Shown: positions 12,501 to 20,180 of the stretch, piece after piece
Layout: each line of letters starts with the position of its first letter
Numbering within the stretch: the stretch's first letter is position 1
Assembly: GCA_045105235.1 (NCBI GenBank)
Contig: JBGCDH010000010.1
Coordinates: forward strand, 39,876-103,875
Source of the DNA: GCA-2684655 sp045105235
GTDB taxonomy: Bacteria > Planctomycetota > UBA1135 > UBA2386
Direction of reading: 5' to 3'
Length of the DNA stretch: 64,000 nt
The notes under the pieces: generated by a model
The model's input: the letters and a program-made list of their open reading frames with translations, nothing else
Told to the model about the DNA's origin: nothing
The model's database searches: none
Made by a program: the position numbers and the translations under genes

Positions 12501-12546
12501 GACGATTGAGCAGGTCGTGGGAGGTATCGCTACGCTCTCGTCATGA
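9538..12546 (+). CDS. large bpX6-like protein with TPR-type solenoid and beta-propeller-like C-terminus
   Basis: A 1002-residue predicted cytoplasmic protein. N-terminus (about 40-170): an alpha/beta module with AWWVPGADPKAWLAAAVDLQ and VLRMPYSRRNPAVRG, like the bpX6-type domain I recall from ternary systems. The middle (about 330-620) is a solenoid of short helical hairpins, such as GDLRSAAKVLAEGAHHREA, YLDSLGDHAAAAKCLAAGG and NAGDLYLLDGDRNRADALY. The C-terminal 350 residues show repeated strand clusters (SVIAELRGGRRDNLFWLS, EAWVASDYTGEGDFVSLRY, VVVACGRSVLVRDEQRWIL, HIWLAHCVAGEAG) suited to a beta-propeller. Together with the MoxR ATPase and the vWA-like protein this completes a ternary system, in which the propeller/TPR protein may sense the invader or bind the substrate. 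The last step is inference. It ends in an ATGA overlap with the next gene. Confidence 0.65.
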   Translation: MADREEPAAPLRQALQLVRKTPGDRKRRGNGDAQEPVEHATAWWVPGADPKAWLAAAVDLQLPWREIVVLRMPYSRRNPAVRGALLAWRRAGPQTTQPEAARRSQRPLLDYVCRAGGVYLPSSAELHPPTTDDELRRLAADRLLVFDATAGLVAFDADDVATLAQLVTPASQNHAPPPATSARWSCAHPGTFAEHRLQSVRPSELLDLDSFFRAASASIGSESPRKLSSRSPGTPETSIPSKRLPPRPGLRGALSKGMARFVLGITKHAPRNADKPTWIDRVERWALAKLEAHRAGFRARDEAKRRREIERLLQLLADNPGEGLRYALPLAGAHPTRGLSQGADSLHRGDADYRYSKLNRSASADPWDVSLAQRTQLQAHYRHLANSEATTGRHRRAAYILAHLLGDLRSAAKVLAEGAHHREAAQLYLDSLGDHAAAAKCLAAGGWLAEAAQLESDREQWRNAGDLYLLDGDRNRADALYKRAYELLLATQKPLDAALLRAERLRQPHAALANLNTLQEQRPADAKVYAARLALAHRLGEDQQLAGMLQEHPMPAVARSFFGRFAAAISLLAIRMPESSLREQAHDRVRQLTARTAKSGDTTRSDIEHGLAAMLRSLPNDPALRRDVQLFRQKRRKQDSGSTAASTDHHDLHGPLRLQRQRAQIVAGPSARLAAANTDCILVLSAKRPAQAVSIPWFQAQPGRSSRPGGASKEEALMQAGLPHWQDDGSVIAELRGGRRDNLFWLSTSPLAPESDAAPGEGMAPAVCLTLANAGHGYQPVMEQRREAWVASDYTGEGDFVSLRYVEDSVVFERQRSDGSRSRTEVIPGLTAGEETIFLAAACDRVVVACGRSVLVRDEQRWILFEAASAITSIARPNTASDSGVILAMQQGLHVLHVDGIAHAHSGQGLELLAAELVAPTVGWTGHIVLAIDSEHIWLAHCVAGEAGNPGRTQARGQVLAAYTSGQPRKILTGPEARSVAFVFDQLVTIEQVVGGIATLSS

Positions 12547-14093
12547 AGCACGGTGCACTTGCGAACGGTTTGGCCGCGTTCCTTCTGACGGCGGCGTGCG
12601 GCACAGCCCAGGTCCATTACTTCGAAGATGGCCGGCCCTGGTCGCAGCGCGCCGGCGGCGGCCCGGATAAGGACGTCGACGGCTGGTTCTACAACCTTGG
12701 CGAAACGGGTCTTCGGGTCGAGCTGGTGCCCGATGCGCCGACGCATCTGGTCGTGCGCCACGTCTTTGCCGGCAGTCCGGCACAGCGCCGTATCAAGGTT
12801 GGCGACCACATCGTCGGCGCCAACGGCCAGGCATTTGGAACGCCTCACGAAAACGGCTACGGCATGAAGGTGTTTGGGCCAAAGGGACCGATCGCCGACT
12901 TCGCCAAAGCCCTTGAATACGCGCAGACCGCGGCGGGCAAAGGGCAGCTGCAGCTCAGCGTCCAGCGCGATGGCGGCAAGGACGGCAAAGGCAGCATCGA
13001 CAGCCTACGGCTCAAGGTGTCCCGCAAGCTAGGCAGCTACGCCGCGACGTTTCCGACCGACTGTGCCAAGACCGAGCGCGTGCTCGACAAGCTGCTGCCG
13101 TGGCTCGCGGAACAGCAGCGCCAAGACGGCTCCTGGGGCAGCCCGCCGCACAGCCTGTTTGCGCCGCTGGCACTGATGGCGAGTGGCGATCGCCGCTACC
13201 GCAAAGCGATCGAACGCTGCGCCCGCTTCCACGCCCGCACCACCAAGGCCAAAGACCACGACGGCCTGATCAACTGGCGCTACGCGGCGGCCGGCCTGAT
13301 GCTCAGCGAGTACTACCTGCAGACCGGCGATCGCTGGGTCCAAAAGGAGCTCGAGGAGATCCGCGACTTCCTGCTGCACAGCCAGTACACGCACATCGAC
13401 CAGCTCCATCCCCAGGCCCTCGAGAGCCACCCCGATGCGGTGCCCAAGCAGCCGCAGGACTCGATCGGCGGCTGGGGCCACAACCCGGGCTTCGAAGGCT
13501 ATGGACCGATCGCGATGCTGACCGGCCAGGGCGCGGCGGCCCTGGCGATGATGCGTCACTGCGGCATCGACGTGCCGCGCGAGCGCCTGGATCTGGCGTT
13601 CGACTTTCTCGCCCGCGGCACCGGCGCCAACGGCTACGTCTGGTATGGCGACGACGCCGCCAGCGATACCGACTGGGCCGATCCGGGGCGAACCGGTGCC
13701 GCCGGAGTTGCCAACTGGCTCTGCCCCTACGACCAGGGCGAACACCGGGAGCGAGCCCTGCAGCACGCGCGCTGCATCGGGGCACATCCGCTAAGCTTCC
13801 CGGACACCCACGGCAGCCCCACGATGGGCATGGTGTTCGCAGCGATGGCGGCGCATCTCGCGGACTCAAAGAGCTTTGCGGCGCTGATGGACGCCAACCG
13901 CTGGTGGTTCACGCTGGCGAGATGCCAGGACGGCACGTTTTACTACCAACCCAATCGCGACAACGCTGGCTATGGAGACGATTCGCGGCTGTCGGCATCC
14001 GCGGCGGTCGCGCTGATCCTCTCTCTGCCGAAACGCTCGCTTTACCTGTCGGGCAAGTCCCTGCCCCAGACCGCCGGCAAAGCGGGTCGCTAA
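12543..14093 (+). CDS. secreted PDZ plus alpha/alpha-toroid protein (DUF6288-like)
   Basis: A 516-residue exported protein: signal peptide (GLAAFLLTAACGTAQ; the Cys could also make a lipobox), a PDZ-like segment at about 55-150 (AGSPAQRRIKVGDHIVGANG), then a prenyltransferase/squalene-cyclase-like alpha/alpha toroid from about 175 (LPWLAEQQRQDGSWG, FEGYGPIAMLTGQGAAAL, SPTMGMVFAAMAAHLA). This architecture fits the DUF6288 family, whose function is not known. Its start overlaps the stop of the propeller-like protein (ATGA), placing it firmly in the conflict-system operon although it is extracytoplasmic. Either it is the system's envelope arm or it is an unrelated passenger. A 153-bp gap follows. 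Confidence 0.75.
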   Translation: MKHGALANGLAAFLLTAACGTAQVHYFEDGRPWSQRAGGGPDKDVDGWFYNLGETGLRVELVPDAPTHLVVRHVFAGSPAQRRIKVGDHIVGANGQAFGTPHENGYGMKVFGPKGPIADFAKALEYAQTAAGKGQLQLSVQRDGGKDGKGSIDSLRLKVSRKLGSYAATFPTDCAKTERVLDKLLPWLAEQQRQDGSWGSPPHSLFAPLALMASGDRRYRKAIERCARFHARTTKAKDHDGLINWRYAAAGLMLSEYYLQTGDRWVQKELEEIRDFLLHSQYTHIDQLHPQALESHPDAVPKQPQDSIGGWGHNPGFEGYGPIAMLTGQGAAALAMMRHCGIDVPRERLDLAFDFLARGTGANGYVWYGDDAASDTDWADPGRTGAAGVANWLCPYDQGEHRERALQHARCIGAHPLSFPDTHGSPTMGMVFAAMAAHLADSKSFAALMDANRWWFTLARCQDGTFYYQPNRDNAGYGDDSRLSASAAVALILSLPKRSLYLSGKSLPQTAGKAGR

Positions 14094-14246
14094 GGCCACA
14101 GCGACCCCTTGGTCGACAGAATATTTCCGAGGAAGCCGCTCGTTCGCCAAAGGCACTGGCGCATCCGAGCCCTCGGCTCCACAATCCTCGCCCCGAGCCT
14201 ACGTAGGGGATCCGGCAACCGCCTTTTCCCCAGCTCCGATCCGCTC

Positions 14247-14957
14247 ATGACGTCGACCGAAACCCCTGCTCCTGAAGTCGTCCCCGCACCCTCCGGCCCC
14301 GCCGAGAGTGTCATCATCCGGCCGTGGCCGAAGGTCGTGTTTTTGTATCCGACCTTCGTCGTGGCGACGATCTTCTTCCTGTTCAGCTGGCTGGACATCG
14401 TCGACGCCGGGATCCTCGGCAACACCTTCATGCTGGTTCTGCTTTTGAACCTGCTGGTGTTCTCGTTCGACTTCTCCCGCATCTGGACGATCGTGTTCGC
14501 GATAGCCGTGGTGCTGGTCGTCGTGTTGACGCTTTGGATCGACACCAAGTTCGACTTCACGGGCTATTTGTCCGACGTGCTCGGCTCGATCCACATCATC
14601 AACAACACACCGTTCTACGGCTTCCTCAGCGGTGGCCTGGGTCTGCTGCTGCTGATCGTGTTCATCAACAGCCGCTTCCACTACTACGAAGTGAACGCGC
14701 GGGAAATCCTGCACCACCATGGCTACCTCGGCGACGTGCAACGTTGGTCGACCGAAGGCATGGAGATGAACAAGGAGATCTACGACGTCGCCGAATATGT
14801 GCTGCTGCGCAGCGGGCGACTGATCTTCAACCCGATGACCGCCAAGAAGGCCGTGGTCGTCGACAACGTCGCCGCCATCAACCGCATCGAGAAGCAGATC
14901 AACGACCTGCTCAGCCACGTCGCGGTCCGCATCAACCAGCGCCCGGGTCCGGGCTAA
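14247..14957 (+). CDS. conserved membrane protein with four TM helices
   Basis: A 236-residue protein. The ATG at 14247 is preferred over an upstream in-frame start at 14109 whose translation is basic and unlike a signal. After a Pro/Glu-rich N-terminus come four hydrophobic helices (about residues 30-50, 54-75, 78-98 and 124-145). A charged cytoplasmic domain follows with VNAREILHHHGYLGDVQRWS and a coiled C-terminus. I do not recognise a named family. The next gene begins 12 bp downstream and may be co-transcribed, which would put this protein near surface-sugar synthesis. Confidence 0.7.
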   Translation: MTSTETPAPEVVPAPSGPAESVIIRPWPKVVFLYPTFVVATIFFLFSWLDIVDAGILGNTFMLVLLLNLLVFSFDFSRIWTIVFAIAVVLVVVLTLWIDTKFDFTGYLSDVLGSIHIINNTPFYGFLSGGLGLLLLIVFINSRFHYYEVNAREILHHHGYLGDVQRWSTEGMEMNKEIYDVAEYVLLRSGRLIFNPMTAKKAVVVDNVAAINRIEKQINDLLSHVAVRINQRPGPG

Positions 14958-14969
14958 GTCGACTCGCAG

Positions 14970-17282
14970 TTGACCAACTTTCTGATTGGGCTCGAGGCCT
15001 GCTACGACGCGTTCGTGGCGGCGCCGGTGGCTCGCGCCCTACTCGACCGCGGCGACGCCGTGCAGGTCGCGTGGTTTGGCTCGCGGGCAGGCTTTGAGCA
15101 GGCTTTGACGCTGGGACTGCCGGCCGACCTCGAGGCGGTGCTTGCCGGCGAGCCCGAGGACGAGGTGGTCTTCGCGGCGCACGAGTTTGCCGCGGCGAAC
15201 CTCGACGGTGGCGGCGAAAGCGGCGCGTTTGACGTCGTGCTGACGGTCGGCCCCGGTCCGTTCGCGGCCGCGCTTGCGCAGGCCGCCGACTCACGCGGGC
15301 CGAGAACGGTTCGCCTGCAGGCAGGCGAGCGAAACGAGTTCGGGCACGAGGCCGGCCATCTCCACAATCGCGCCCGCCGGCTTGCCGACCACAGCGCCGC
15401 AGCCTTTTGCGTGCGCAGCGAGCAGCAGCGACTGCAGCTGATCCAGGAAGGCATCGACGGCGACAGCATCGCCGTGGTCGGCTCGCTGGCGGCTGACGCC
15501 GGCTCACGGGCGGCGGCTGACGCCGACGCAAACCCCGGCGTCGACCGAGATGGTGGCACCGCGGACAAGCAGCCGTTTGTGTGGCTTGCCATCGAACACG
15601 AGAGCAGCGTCGCGTCGCCGCGAGCCGTTCAGGACGTGGCCAAAGCCGCCGCCGCTCATGGCCTAGCCGTGCGAGCGGTTCCCACCCAGCTGCAGCCACA
15701 GCCGTGGGCCGACAGCGCCTGGTTTGTCGACGAATACGCGACCCCGCTAGGCCAGCTCCGCGCAGCGTGCGCCGCACGCGTCGTGGTCACCGACAGCCTC
15801 GGGCATCGCGATCTCGCGGCAAGCAACGGCATTGCCTGCTGCATGGTCGGCGACGCTCGCGAACGTCTCCCCGTGCTGCTCTCATCCGCAGCTCCTGCTG
15901 CTGGCCCCGCGGAGACCGACTCGACGACGGCGACAGCGGCCGTTCTGGCGCACATCGACAGCTTGCATGCTCGCCGTGCGGCAGCGGCGGGAGCGTCGGC
16001 GGGAGCGTCGGCTGCAGACGCCCCTTCGCCGACGCGGGTCGCTGCGGATCTTCCTGCCGCTCTTCCTGCCGATCTTCCTGCCGATGGCAACGCCAGTGGC
16101 CGCACGTTTGACGCTGCCGAACGCGTGCTCGTCGACGACGTTCTTCGCACCGGCACGCTCAACTCGACGCGCGGCACCTACGTCCACCGGTTCGAACGCG
16201 CGTTCGCGAACTGGCTCGGACGCAAACACGCGATTGCCTGCAACAGCGGCTCGGCGGCCGTGCACTGCGCCATCGCCGCGCTGGGTCTGTCGGCCGGCGA
16301 CGAGGTCATCACGACGCCGATCACCGACATGGGCGCGTTGACCCCCATCTTCTACGAAGGAGCGGTGCCGGTCTTCTGCGACGTCGATCCCGACTCGCTC
16401 AACGTCACGGCCGAGACCATCCGGGCGCAGCTCACGGAGCGCACCCGAGCGATCATTGTCACGCACCTCTTTGGCCGCCCGGCCGAACTCGACGCGATCT
16501 TCGCGATCGCGTGCGAACACAACCTGCTGGTCATCGAAGACGCGGCGCAGGCGTTTGGCGCGTCGCTGCACGGCAAGCGCATCGGCACGCAGTCGTGGAT
16601 CAGCGCGTTCTCGCTGCAGCAGGGCAAGCACATCACCACCGGCGAAGGCGGCATCGTCTGCACCGACGACGACGAGGTTGCGCGACGACTGTTCCTGTTC
16701 GTCAACAAGGCCTGGGGCTACGGCGACGCCAAGCCAGACCACTACTTCCCCGCCCTGAACTACCGCATGACCGAGCTGCAGGGCGCGGTCGCCTGCGGCC
16801 AGCTGCCCAAGCTCGACGAGGTCGTGCACCAGCGGCGACGGATGGCCGCCGAGCTGCGTCACGGCCTTCAGGATCTGGCCGGCGTGCACTGCCCCGACGA
16901 CCCCCAGGGCGGCGTGCACAGCTACTGGAAGTTCGCGTTCCGCGTCGATGCCGACGTTGTGCCCGGCGGCGCGGTCGCGCTCGGCGGCAGAATGCGTGAG
17001 CAGGGCATCGCGTGCGCCCCGCGCTACGTGCAAAAGCCGGCGTTCGAGTGCCAGCTATTTCGCCAGTGGTCGCTGCATCCGGTCTCGGCGCTGCCGCTCG
17101 GCCAGAACCCGCGCGGCGCCGACCCCAAGGCGACGCTGTTTGCGCGCGCCGACTACCCCGGCTCGATCGCCGGCCTCGAACAGGTCGTCGTGCTGCCGAT
17201 CAACGAGCGCTACCGATCGCATCACATCACGGACACCATCGTGCCGGCGATCCGTGCCGCCCACCAGGAGTTGACGAATTGA
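14970..17282 (+). CDS. fusion: UDP-GlcNAc 2-epimerase-like domain + DegT/DnrJ/EryC1/StrS aminotransferase
   Basis: A 770-residue protein starting with TTG at 14970. The C-terminal domain (about 385-765) is a clear sugar aminotransferase of the WbpE/WlbC type: GTYVHRFERAFANWLG, AIACNSGSAAVHCAIAALGL, VIEDAAQAFGA, and the PLP lysine Lys553 in QQGKHITTGEGG. It would make a 3-amino sugar from a 3-keto UDP-sugar. The N-terminal domain (1-310) has the GT-B outline of UDP-GlcNAc 2-epimerase (RRLADHSAAAFCVRSEQQ, GIDGDSIAVVGSLAAD, VVVTDSLGHRDLAASNG), but catalytic acidic positions and the DSGG-x-QEE signature look changed. The two are joined by an Ala/Pro-rich repeat linker (about 330-375). Such a fusion is unusual, since the two enzymes are normally separate. 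The gene overlaps the oxidoreductase by TTGA. Confidence 0.85.
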   Translation: MTNFLIGLEACYDAFVAAPVARALLDRGDAVQVAWFGSRAGFEQALTLGLPADLEAVLAGEPEDEVVFAAHEFAAANLDGGGESGAFDVVLTVGPGPFAAALAQAADSRGPRTVRLQAGERNEFGHEAGHLHNRARRLADHSAAAFCVRSEQQRLQLIQEGIDGDSIAVVGSLAADAGSRAAADADANPGVDRDGGTADKQPFVWLAIEHESSVASPRAVQDVAKAAAAHGLAVRAVPTQLQPQPWADSAWFVDEYATPLGQLRAACAARVVVTDSLGHRDLAASNGIACCMVGDARERLPVLLSSAAPAAGPAETDSTTATAAVLAHIDSLHARRAAAAGASAGASAADAPSPTRVAADLPAALPADLPADGNASGRTFDAAERVLVDDVLRTGTLNSTRGTYVHRFERAFANWLGRKHAIACNSGSAAVHCAIAALGLSAGDEVITTPITDMGALTPIFYEGAVPVFCDVDPDSLNVTAETIRAQLTERTRAIIVTHLFGRPAELDAIFAIACEHNLLVIEDAAQAFGASLHGKRIGTQSWISAFSLQQGKHITTGEGGIVCTDDDEVARRLFLFVNKAWGYGDAKPDHYFPALNYRMTELQGAVACGQLPKLDEVVHQRRRMAAELRHGLQDLAGVHCPDDPQGGVHSYWKFAFRVDADVVPGGAVALGGRMREQGIACAPRYVQKPAFECQLFRQWSLHPVSALPLGQNPRGADPKATLFARADYPGSIAGLEQVVVLPINERYRSHHITDTIVPAIRAAHQELTN
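15989..16082. repeat. 12-bp tandem repeats in the inter-domain linker of the epimerase/aminotransferase fusion
   Basis: Two in-frame arrays: gggagcgtcggc twice (15989-16012, coding for GASA-type repeats) and g(a/c)tcttcctgcc three times (16047-16082, coding for ADLP/AALP). They lie exactly between the two enzyme domains. Confidence 0.8.
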
Positions 17283-18253
17283 GTTCGCTTCGCATCGCCA
17301 TCATCGGCTGCGGCGCCATCGCGCACGCCTACCGCACCGCGCTCGCGCAGCTGCCAGAGCTCGAACTGGCGGCCGTCGTCGACCCCAACCCGCTCGCCCG
17401 CGACCAGCTAGCCGCCGAAAACAACTCCATCGCTCGCTGCGCCGAGCTAGCCGAGCTGCCGGCGATCGACGCCGCGCTCGTGCTGACACCGCCGAGCACG
17501 CACGAAGCCATCACGCTCGATCTGCTGCAGCGCGGCGTGCACGTGCTCTGCGAAAAGCCGCTGGCGCCGAGCATCGACGCAGCCCGACGCATGCTGGCCG
17601 CCGCCAAGACGGCCAAGCTGCGACTCATGATGGGCAGCAAGTTTCGCTACACGCCCGACGTGACGGAGGCGCGAGCGCTGCTCGACGACAACGTCTGCGG
17701 CGACGTAGTGATGTATGAAAACGTCTTCTGCTCACACGTCGACATGACCCAGCGCTGGAATGCGCAGCCGGCCATCTCCGGCGGCGGCGTCTTGATCGAC
17801 AACGGCTGCCACAGCGTCGACTTGGCGCGCTATCTACTGGGTCCGCTGTCGCGGGTGCAGGTGCAGTTTGGCCGCAGGGTCCAGGATTTGCCCGTCGAAG
17901 ACACGGCGCGCATGCTGTTCCAATCGGCGAGCGGTGCTCTCGGCTCCATCGATTTGTCGTGGAGCGTGCACAAGCAAACCGACGCCTACGTGCGCATGCA
18001 CGGCACCAACGGCACACTTGAGATCGGCTGGCAGGGTTCGCGCTACAAGAGCAATGGCTCCGACTGGCAGGCCTTTGGCCAGGGCTATGACAAGGTCGTC
18101 GCTTTCGGTGCCCAGCTGCAAAACTTCGCGGCGTGCGTGCGTGGCAAAGCGGAGCCCGTGATCGGCGACACCGGCGCGATGGCCTCGGTGGTGGTGATTG
18201 ACCGCGCCTATGAGTCGGCTCGCAGCGAACGCTGGGTCGACATCCCGTCTTGA
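17279..18253 (+). CDS. Gfo/Idh/MocA-family oxidoreductase (WbpB/WlbA-like)
   Basis: A 324-residue NAD(P)-dependent dehydrogenase. The TTG start at 17279 overlaps the previous stop (TTGA) and puts the Rossmann GCGAIAHAY motif at residues 10-18 as expected. Glu92-Lys93-Pro94 (CEKPLA) is the family's catalytic/NAD motif, and ISGGGVLIDNGCHSVDL matches the G-G-G-x-L-x-D-x-G-x-H-x-x-D signature. Next to a WbpE-like aminotransferase and, further on, a WbpD-like acetyltransferase, it most likely oxidises C3 of a UDP-GlcNAc-uronate before transamination. Members of this family vary widely in substrate, so the assignment rests on neighbours. Confidence 0.88.
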   Translation: MSSLRIAIIGCGAIAHAYRTALAQLPELELAAVVDPNPLARDQLAAENNSIARCAELAELPAIDAALVLTPPSTHEAITLDLLQRGVHVLCEKPLAPSIDAARRMLAAAKTAKLRLMMGSKFRYTPDVTEARALLDDNVCGDVVMYENVFCSHVDMTQRWNAQPAISGGGVLIDNGCHSVDLARYLLGPLSRVQVQFGRRVQDLPVEDTARMLFQSASGALGSIDLSWSVHKQTDAYVRMHGTNGTLEIGWQGSRYKSNGSDWQAFGQGYDKVVAFGAQLQNFAACVRGKAEPVIGDTGAMASVVVIDRAYESARSERWVDIPS

Positions 18254-18724
18254 CGGTCCATACTCGCTGGACGCCACCGATCACGGCAACTGGTTTCGCG
18301 TTCGGCACAAGATGCGGAACGGATCCTCTCGAACAGCGTGCGGTAGAAGGTCGGGGACGTGTAGCGCCCTCACCTCGCTGCGACCTGAGGCACTTGGCAC
18401 TTGGAGTCCCTAGGTCGACGCACAGAACGGCGTCGGCGCGACGCTCCGCAGCTCCGCACGCGGTAGTCATGCGACTTGCGCCAGGACGGCGATGTCGCCC
18501 GGCAAGCAGCGTCGAGCTTCGCTGAGCGCGTAGGCGAGCAAGATGAGCCGCAACTCGAGCGAGCCTCGCGCCTGCCCCCCTTTCGCCTGGCATCGCTAGG
18601 AGACACCTAACGGTCATGTCCAAGCGCATCCAGGCAACGCTCTCCTTAAGCTGACGCGAGGTAGGATCGGCGGATGCAGCAGGACGGGCTGCGTACCTGC
18701 CTGGATTTCTGTAGCACTTGGGCA
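18254..18724. other. non-coding or degraded region at the left end of a low-GC insertion
   Basis: About 470 bp with no ORF I can support. Short frames on both strands have ordinary shadow composition. One minus-strand frame ends in a plausible helix (LELRLILLAYALSEARR) near 18490-18560 but has no start, so a decayed gene is possible. GC falls towards the right end. Confidence 0.5.
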
Positions 18725-19477
18725 ATGAAGAAGTGGAGCGTAACAGCAGCCTTGATTACGGCCCTCGTCGTAGTCCTATGGCGTTCGCTGACTGCCCCGC
18801 CCGCGGCAGAGATGTTCTCCATTCACGTAGCGGATGGCGACATCGTAAAACTGGATGATTCCTGGGCAGATCGTGTCATCCAAGACGTAAGAGCGAGCCC
18901 TCTGCCACCCCAGCCAACGGGCCAGATTTCGAAGACTGGGTCAGGTGTTACCATCTCCACAGCCTCGGCGCACACGCAATGGTGGAAGAGCCTTTCTAGG
19001 ACTGGGAAACAGACCTACGAGTCCTTCGTCTTTGACCCAAGCAATGCTGAGGCTACTCAGCTTCTGCGCAACACGGTTCTCAACCCCAACGACACAGAGA
19101 TCGAACGATCAGATGCAGATGCTCTCTGCAAATATTTCGCATCTCAGAGCGAGCGGGTAGAGAAACTCCATCCGCTGGTAGAAGACGGCAGAATGCGCCT
19201 AGTGAAGCAATTGCTAAGCAGCGGAGCATTACCTCCAGTTAGCGTCGATGATATCAGAGGAAAACAATTCCTAGTAAGCGGGCATTCTTTTCCTGGGGAA
19301 GCCCTGCTAAAGGAGGCTGGGCGCGCCCCCGGCAAAGAGGCCAACGACGAGTCACTGGCAATGACGGCACTGTCAATGGCCGGCATATGGAAAGCTGGCG
19401 ACACAATCACATTTGCTGAAGGGAATACATACCTTCTTATTTCGCGCGCATCGAAAAGGGAATACCCAACGCGATAG
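18725..19477 (+). CDS. orphan membrane-anchored or secreted protein in low-GC island
   Basis: A 250-residue protein. The start at ATG 18725 gives a classic N-terminal signal or anchor (MKKWSVTAALITALVVVLW). The frame also opens at ATG 18674, which would put 17 extra residues ahead of that signal. The rest is a soluble domain with no motif I recognise: TQWWKSLSRTGKQTYESFVF near the middle and MTALSMAGIWKAGDTITF near the C-terminus. Base composition differs from the neighbours; by hand count 19261-19320 is 30/60 GC, against about two thirds for flanking genes. Together with the broken gene that follows, it appears to have been inserted between nucleotide-sugar genes. Function unknown. Confidence 0.65.
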   Translation: MKKWSVTAALITALVVVLWRSLTAPPAAEMFSIHVADGDIVKLDDSWADRVIQDVRASPLPPQPTGQISKTGSGVTISTASAHTQWWKSLSRTGKQTYESFVFDPSNAEATQLLRNTVLNPNDTEIERSDADALCKYFASQSERVEKLHPLVEDGRMRLVKQLLSSGALPPVSVDDIRGKQFLVSGHSFPGEALLKEAGRAPGKEANDESLAMTALSMAGIWKAGDTITFAEGNTYLLISRASKREYPTR

Positions 19478-19604
19478 CCCTTGACCGCGCCATCCGAACC
19501 GAAGTTGCTGCTGAAGTACATGGCTGGTTTACAACTTTGGGCGTGTTGCCCAATAGTGATGCCTTGCTATCAGAACTTATACCCAAAATAATGGGGAGCT
19601 CTCG

Positions 19605-20180
19605 ATGATTACTTTGATAAACATCTTGCTGATGACTGCACTCCTGGTCGCCGGCTTCGCCCCATCAAGCAGCGGAGACGATGGAGACGCGGCGCAGGAC
19701 TGCAAGCTGCTGTGCAAGCGAGTCGTGACATAACCTCAGGCTGGCAACTGCGCAGGCTGGACTGTGAACGTCACGCCGAATGCCGCGTCTAAGGACGGAA
19801 CCTGCGTGTGCGATGGGATCGTTTTTCTGGAATGCGTAGTCGACGCAAACAAGCCAACATGCAAAGTTGACTCCACGGTGTCTGTAGACTCCGCAGGCAA
19901 AACTGTATGGGAAGTTCAACGATGCAATGCTTTCGAGCCACCGCTCTGGGAATACCGATGCCAGCAGATCGGCGCGCCGGGCAATCTCTACACGAAGAAG
20001 TTGCTATCGATTGGTTGCGGCTCTCAATCCGTCCTCATGCTTGAAGGATTCAACCAAGGGTGCGCTGCAACCCAGGTGCTCAGCGAGTGCAACACGCCGC
20101 CAGACTCTGCGCCGAATGGCTTCCAATGCCGAGTGCACATCACGGCGAAGTGCACTTCGTGCAGAGGCGGAGACTGCTGA
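19605..20180 (+). pseudogene. Cys-rich secreted protein interrupted by an in-frame TAA at 19731
   Basis: Reading from ATG 19605 gives a signal peptide (MITLINILLMTALLVAGFA), a short mature start ending in DCKLLCKRVVT, then TAA at 19731-19733. The same frame continues with no further stop to TGA at 20178-20180 and encodes a Cys-rich domain (GNCAGWTVNVTPNA, TCVCDGIVFLECVV, GCAATQVLSECNTP, CTSCRGGDC). A strong ribosome site, GGGGAG at 19593-19598, sits 6 nt before the ATG. One C-to-T change (CAA to TAA) would explain the break. The downstream part could be expressed only from GTG 19764, which has no signal peptide. It is either a recent pseudogene, a sequencing error, or a stop that is read through. 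The full product would be about 191 residues. Confidence 0.7.

Noticed and set aside
18370..18606. Minus-strand ORF of 78 codons in the insertion's left end
   Set aside because: Composition is Ser/Arg/Cys-rich as expected for a shadow frame; no start context or homology is apparent.
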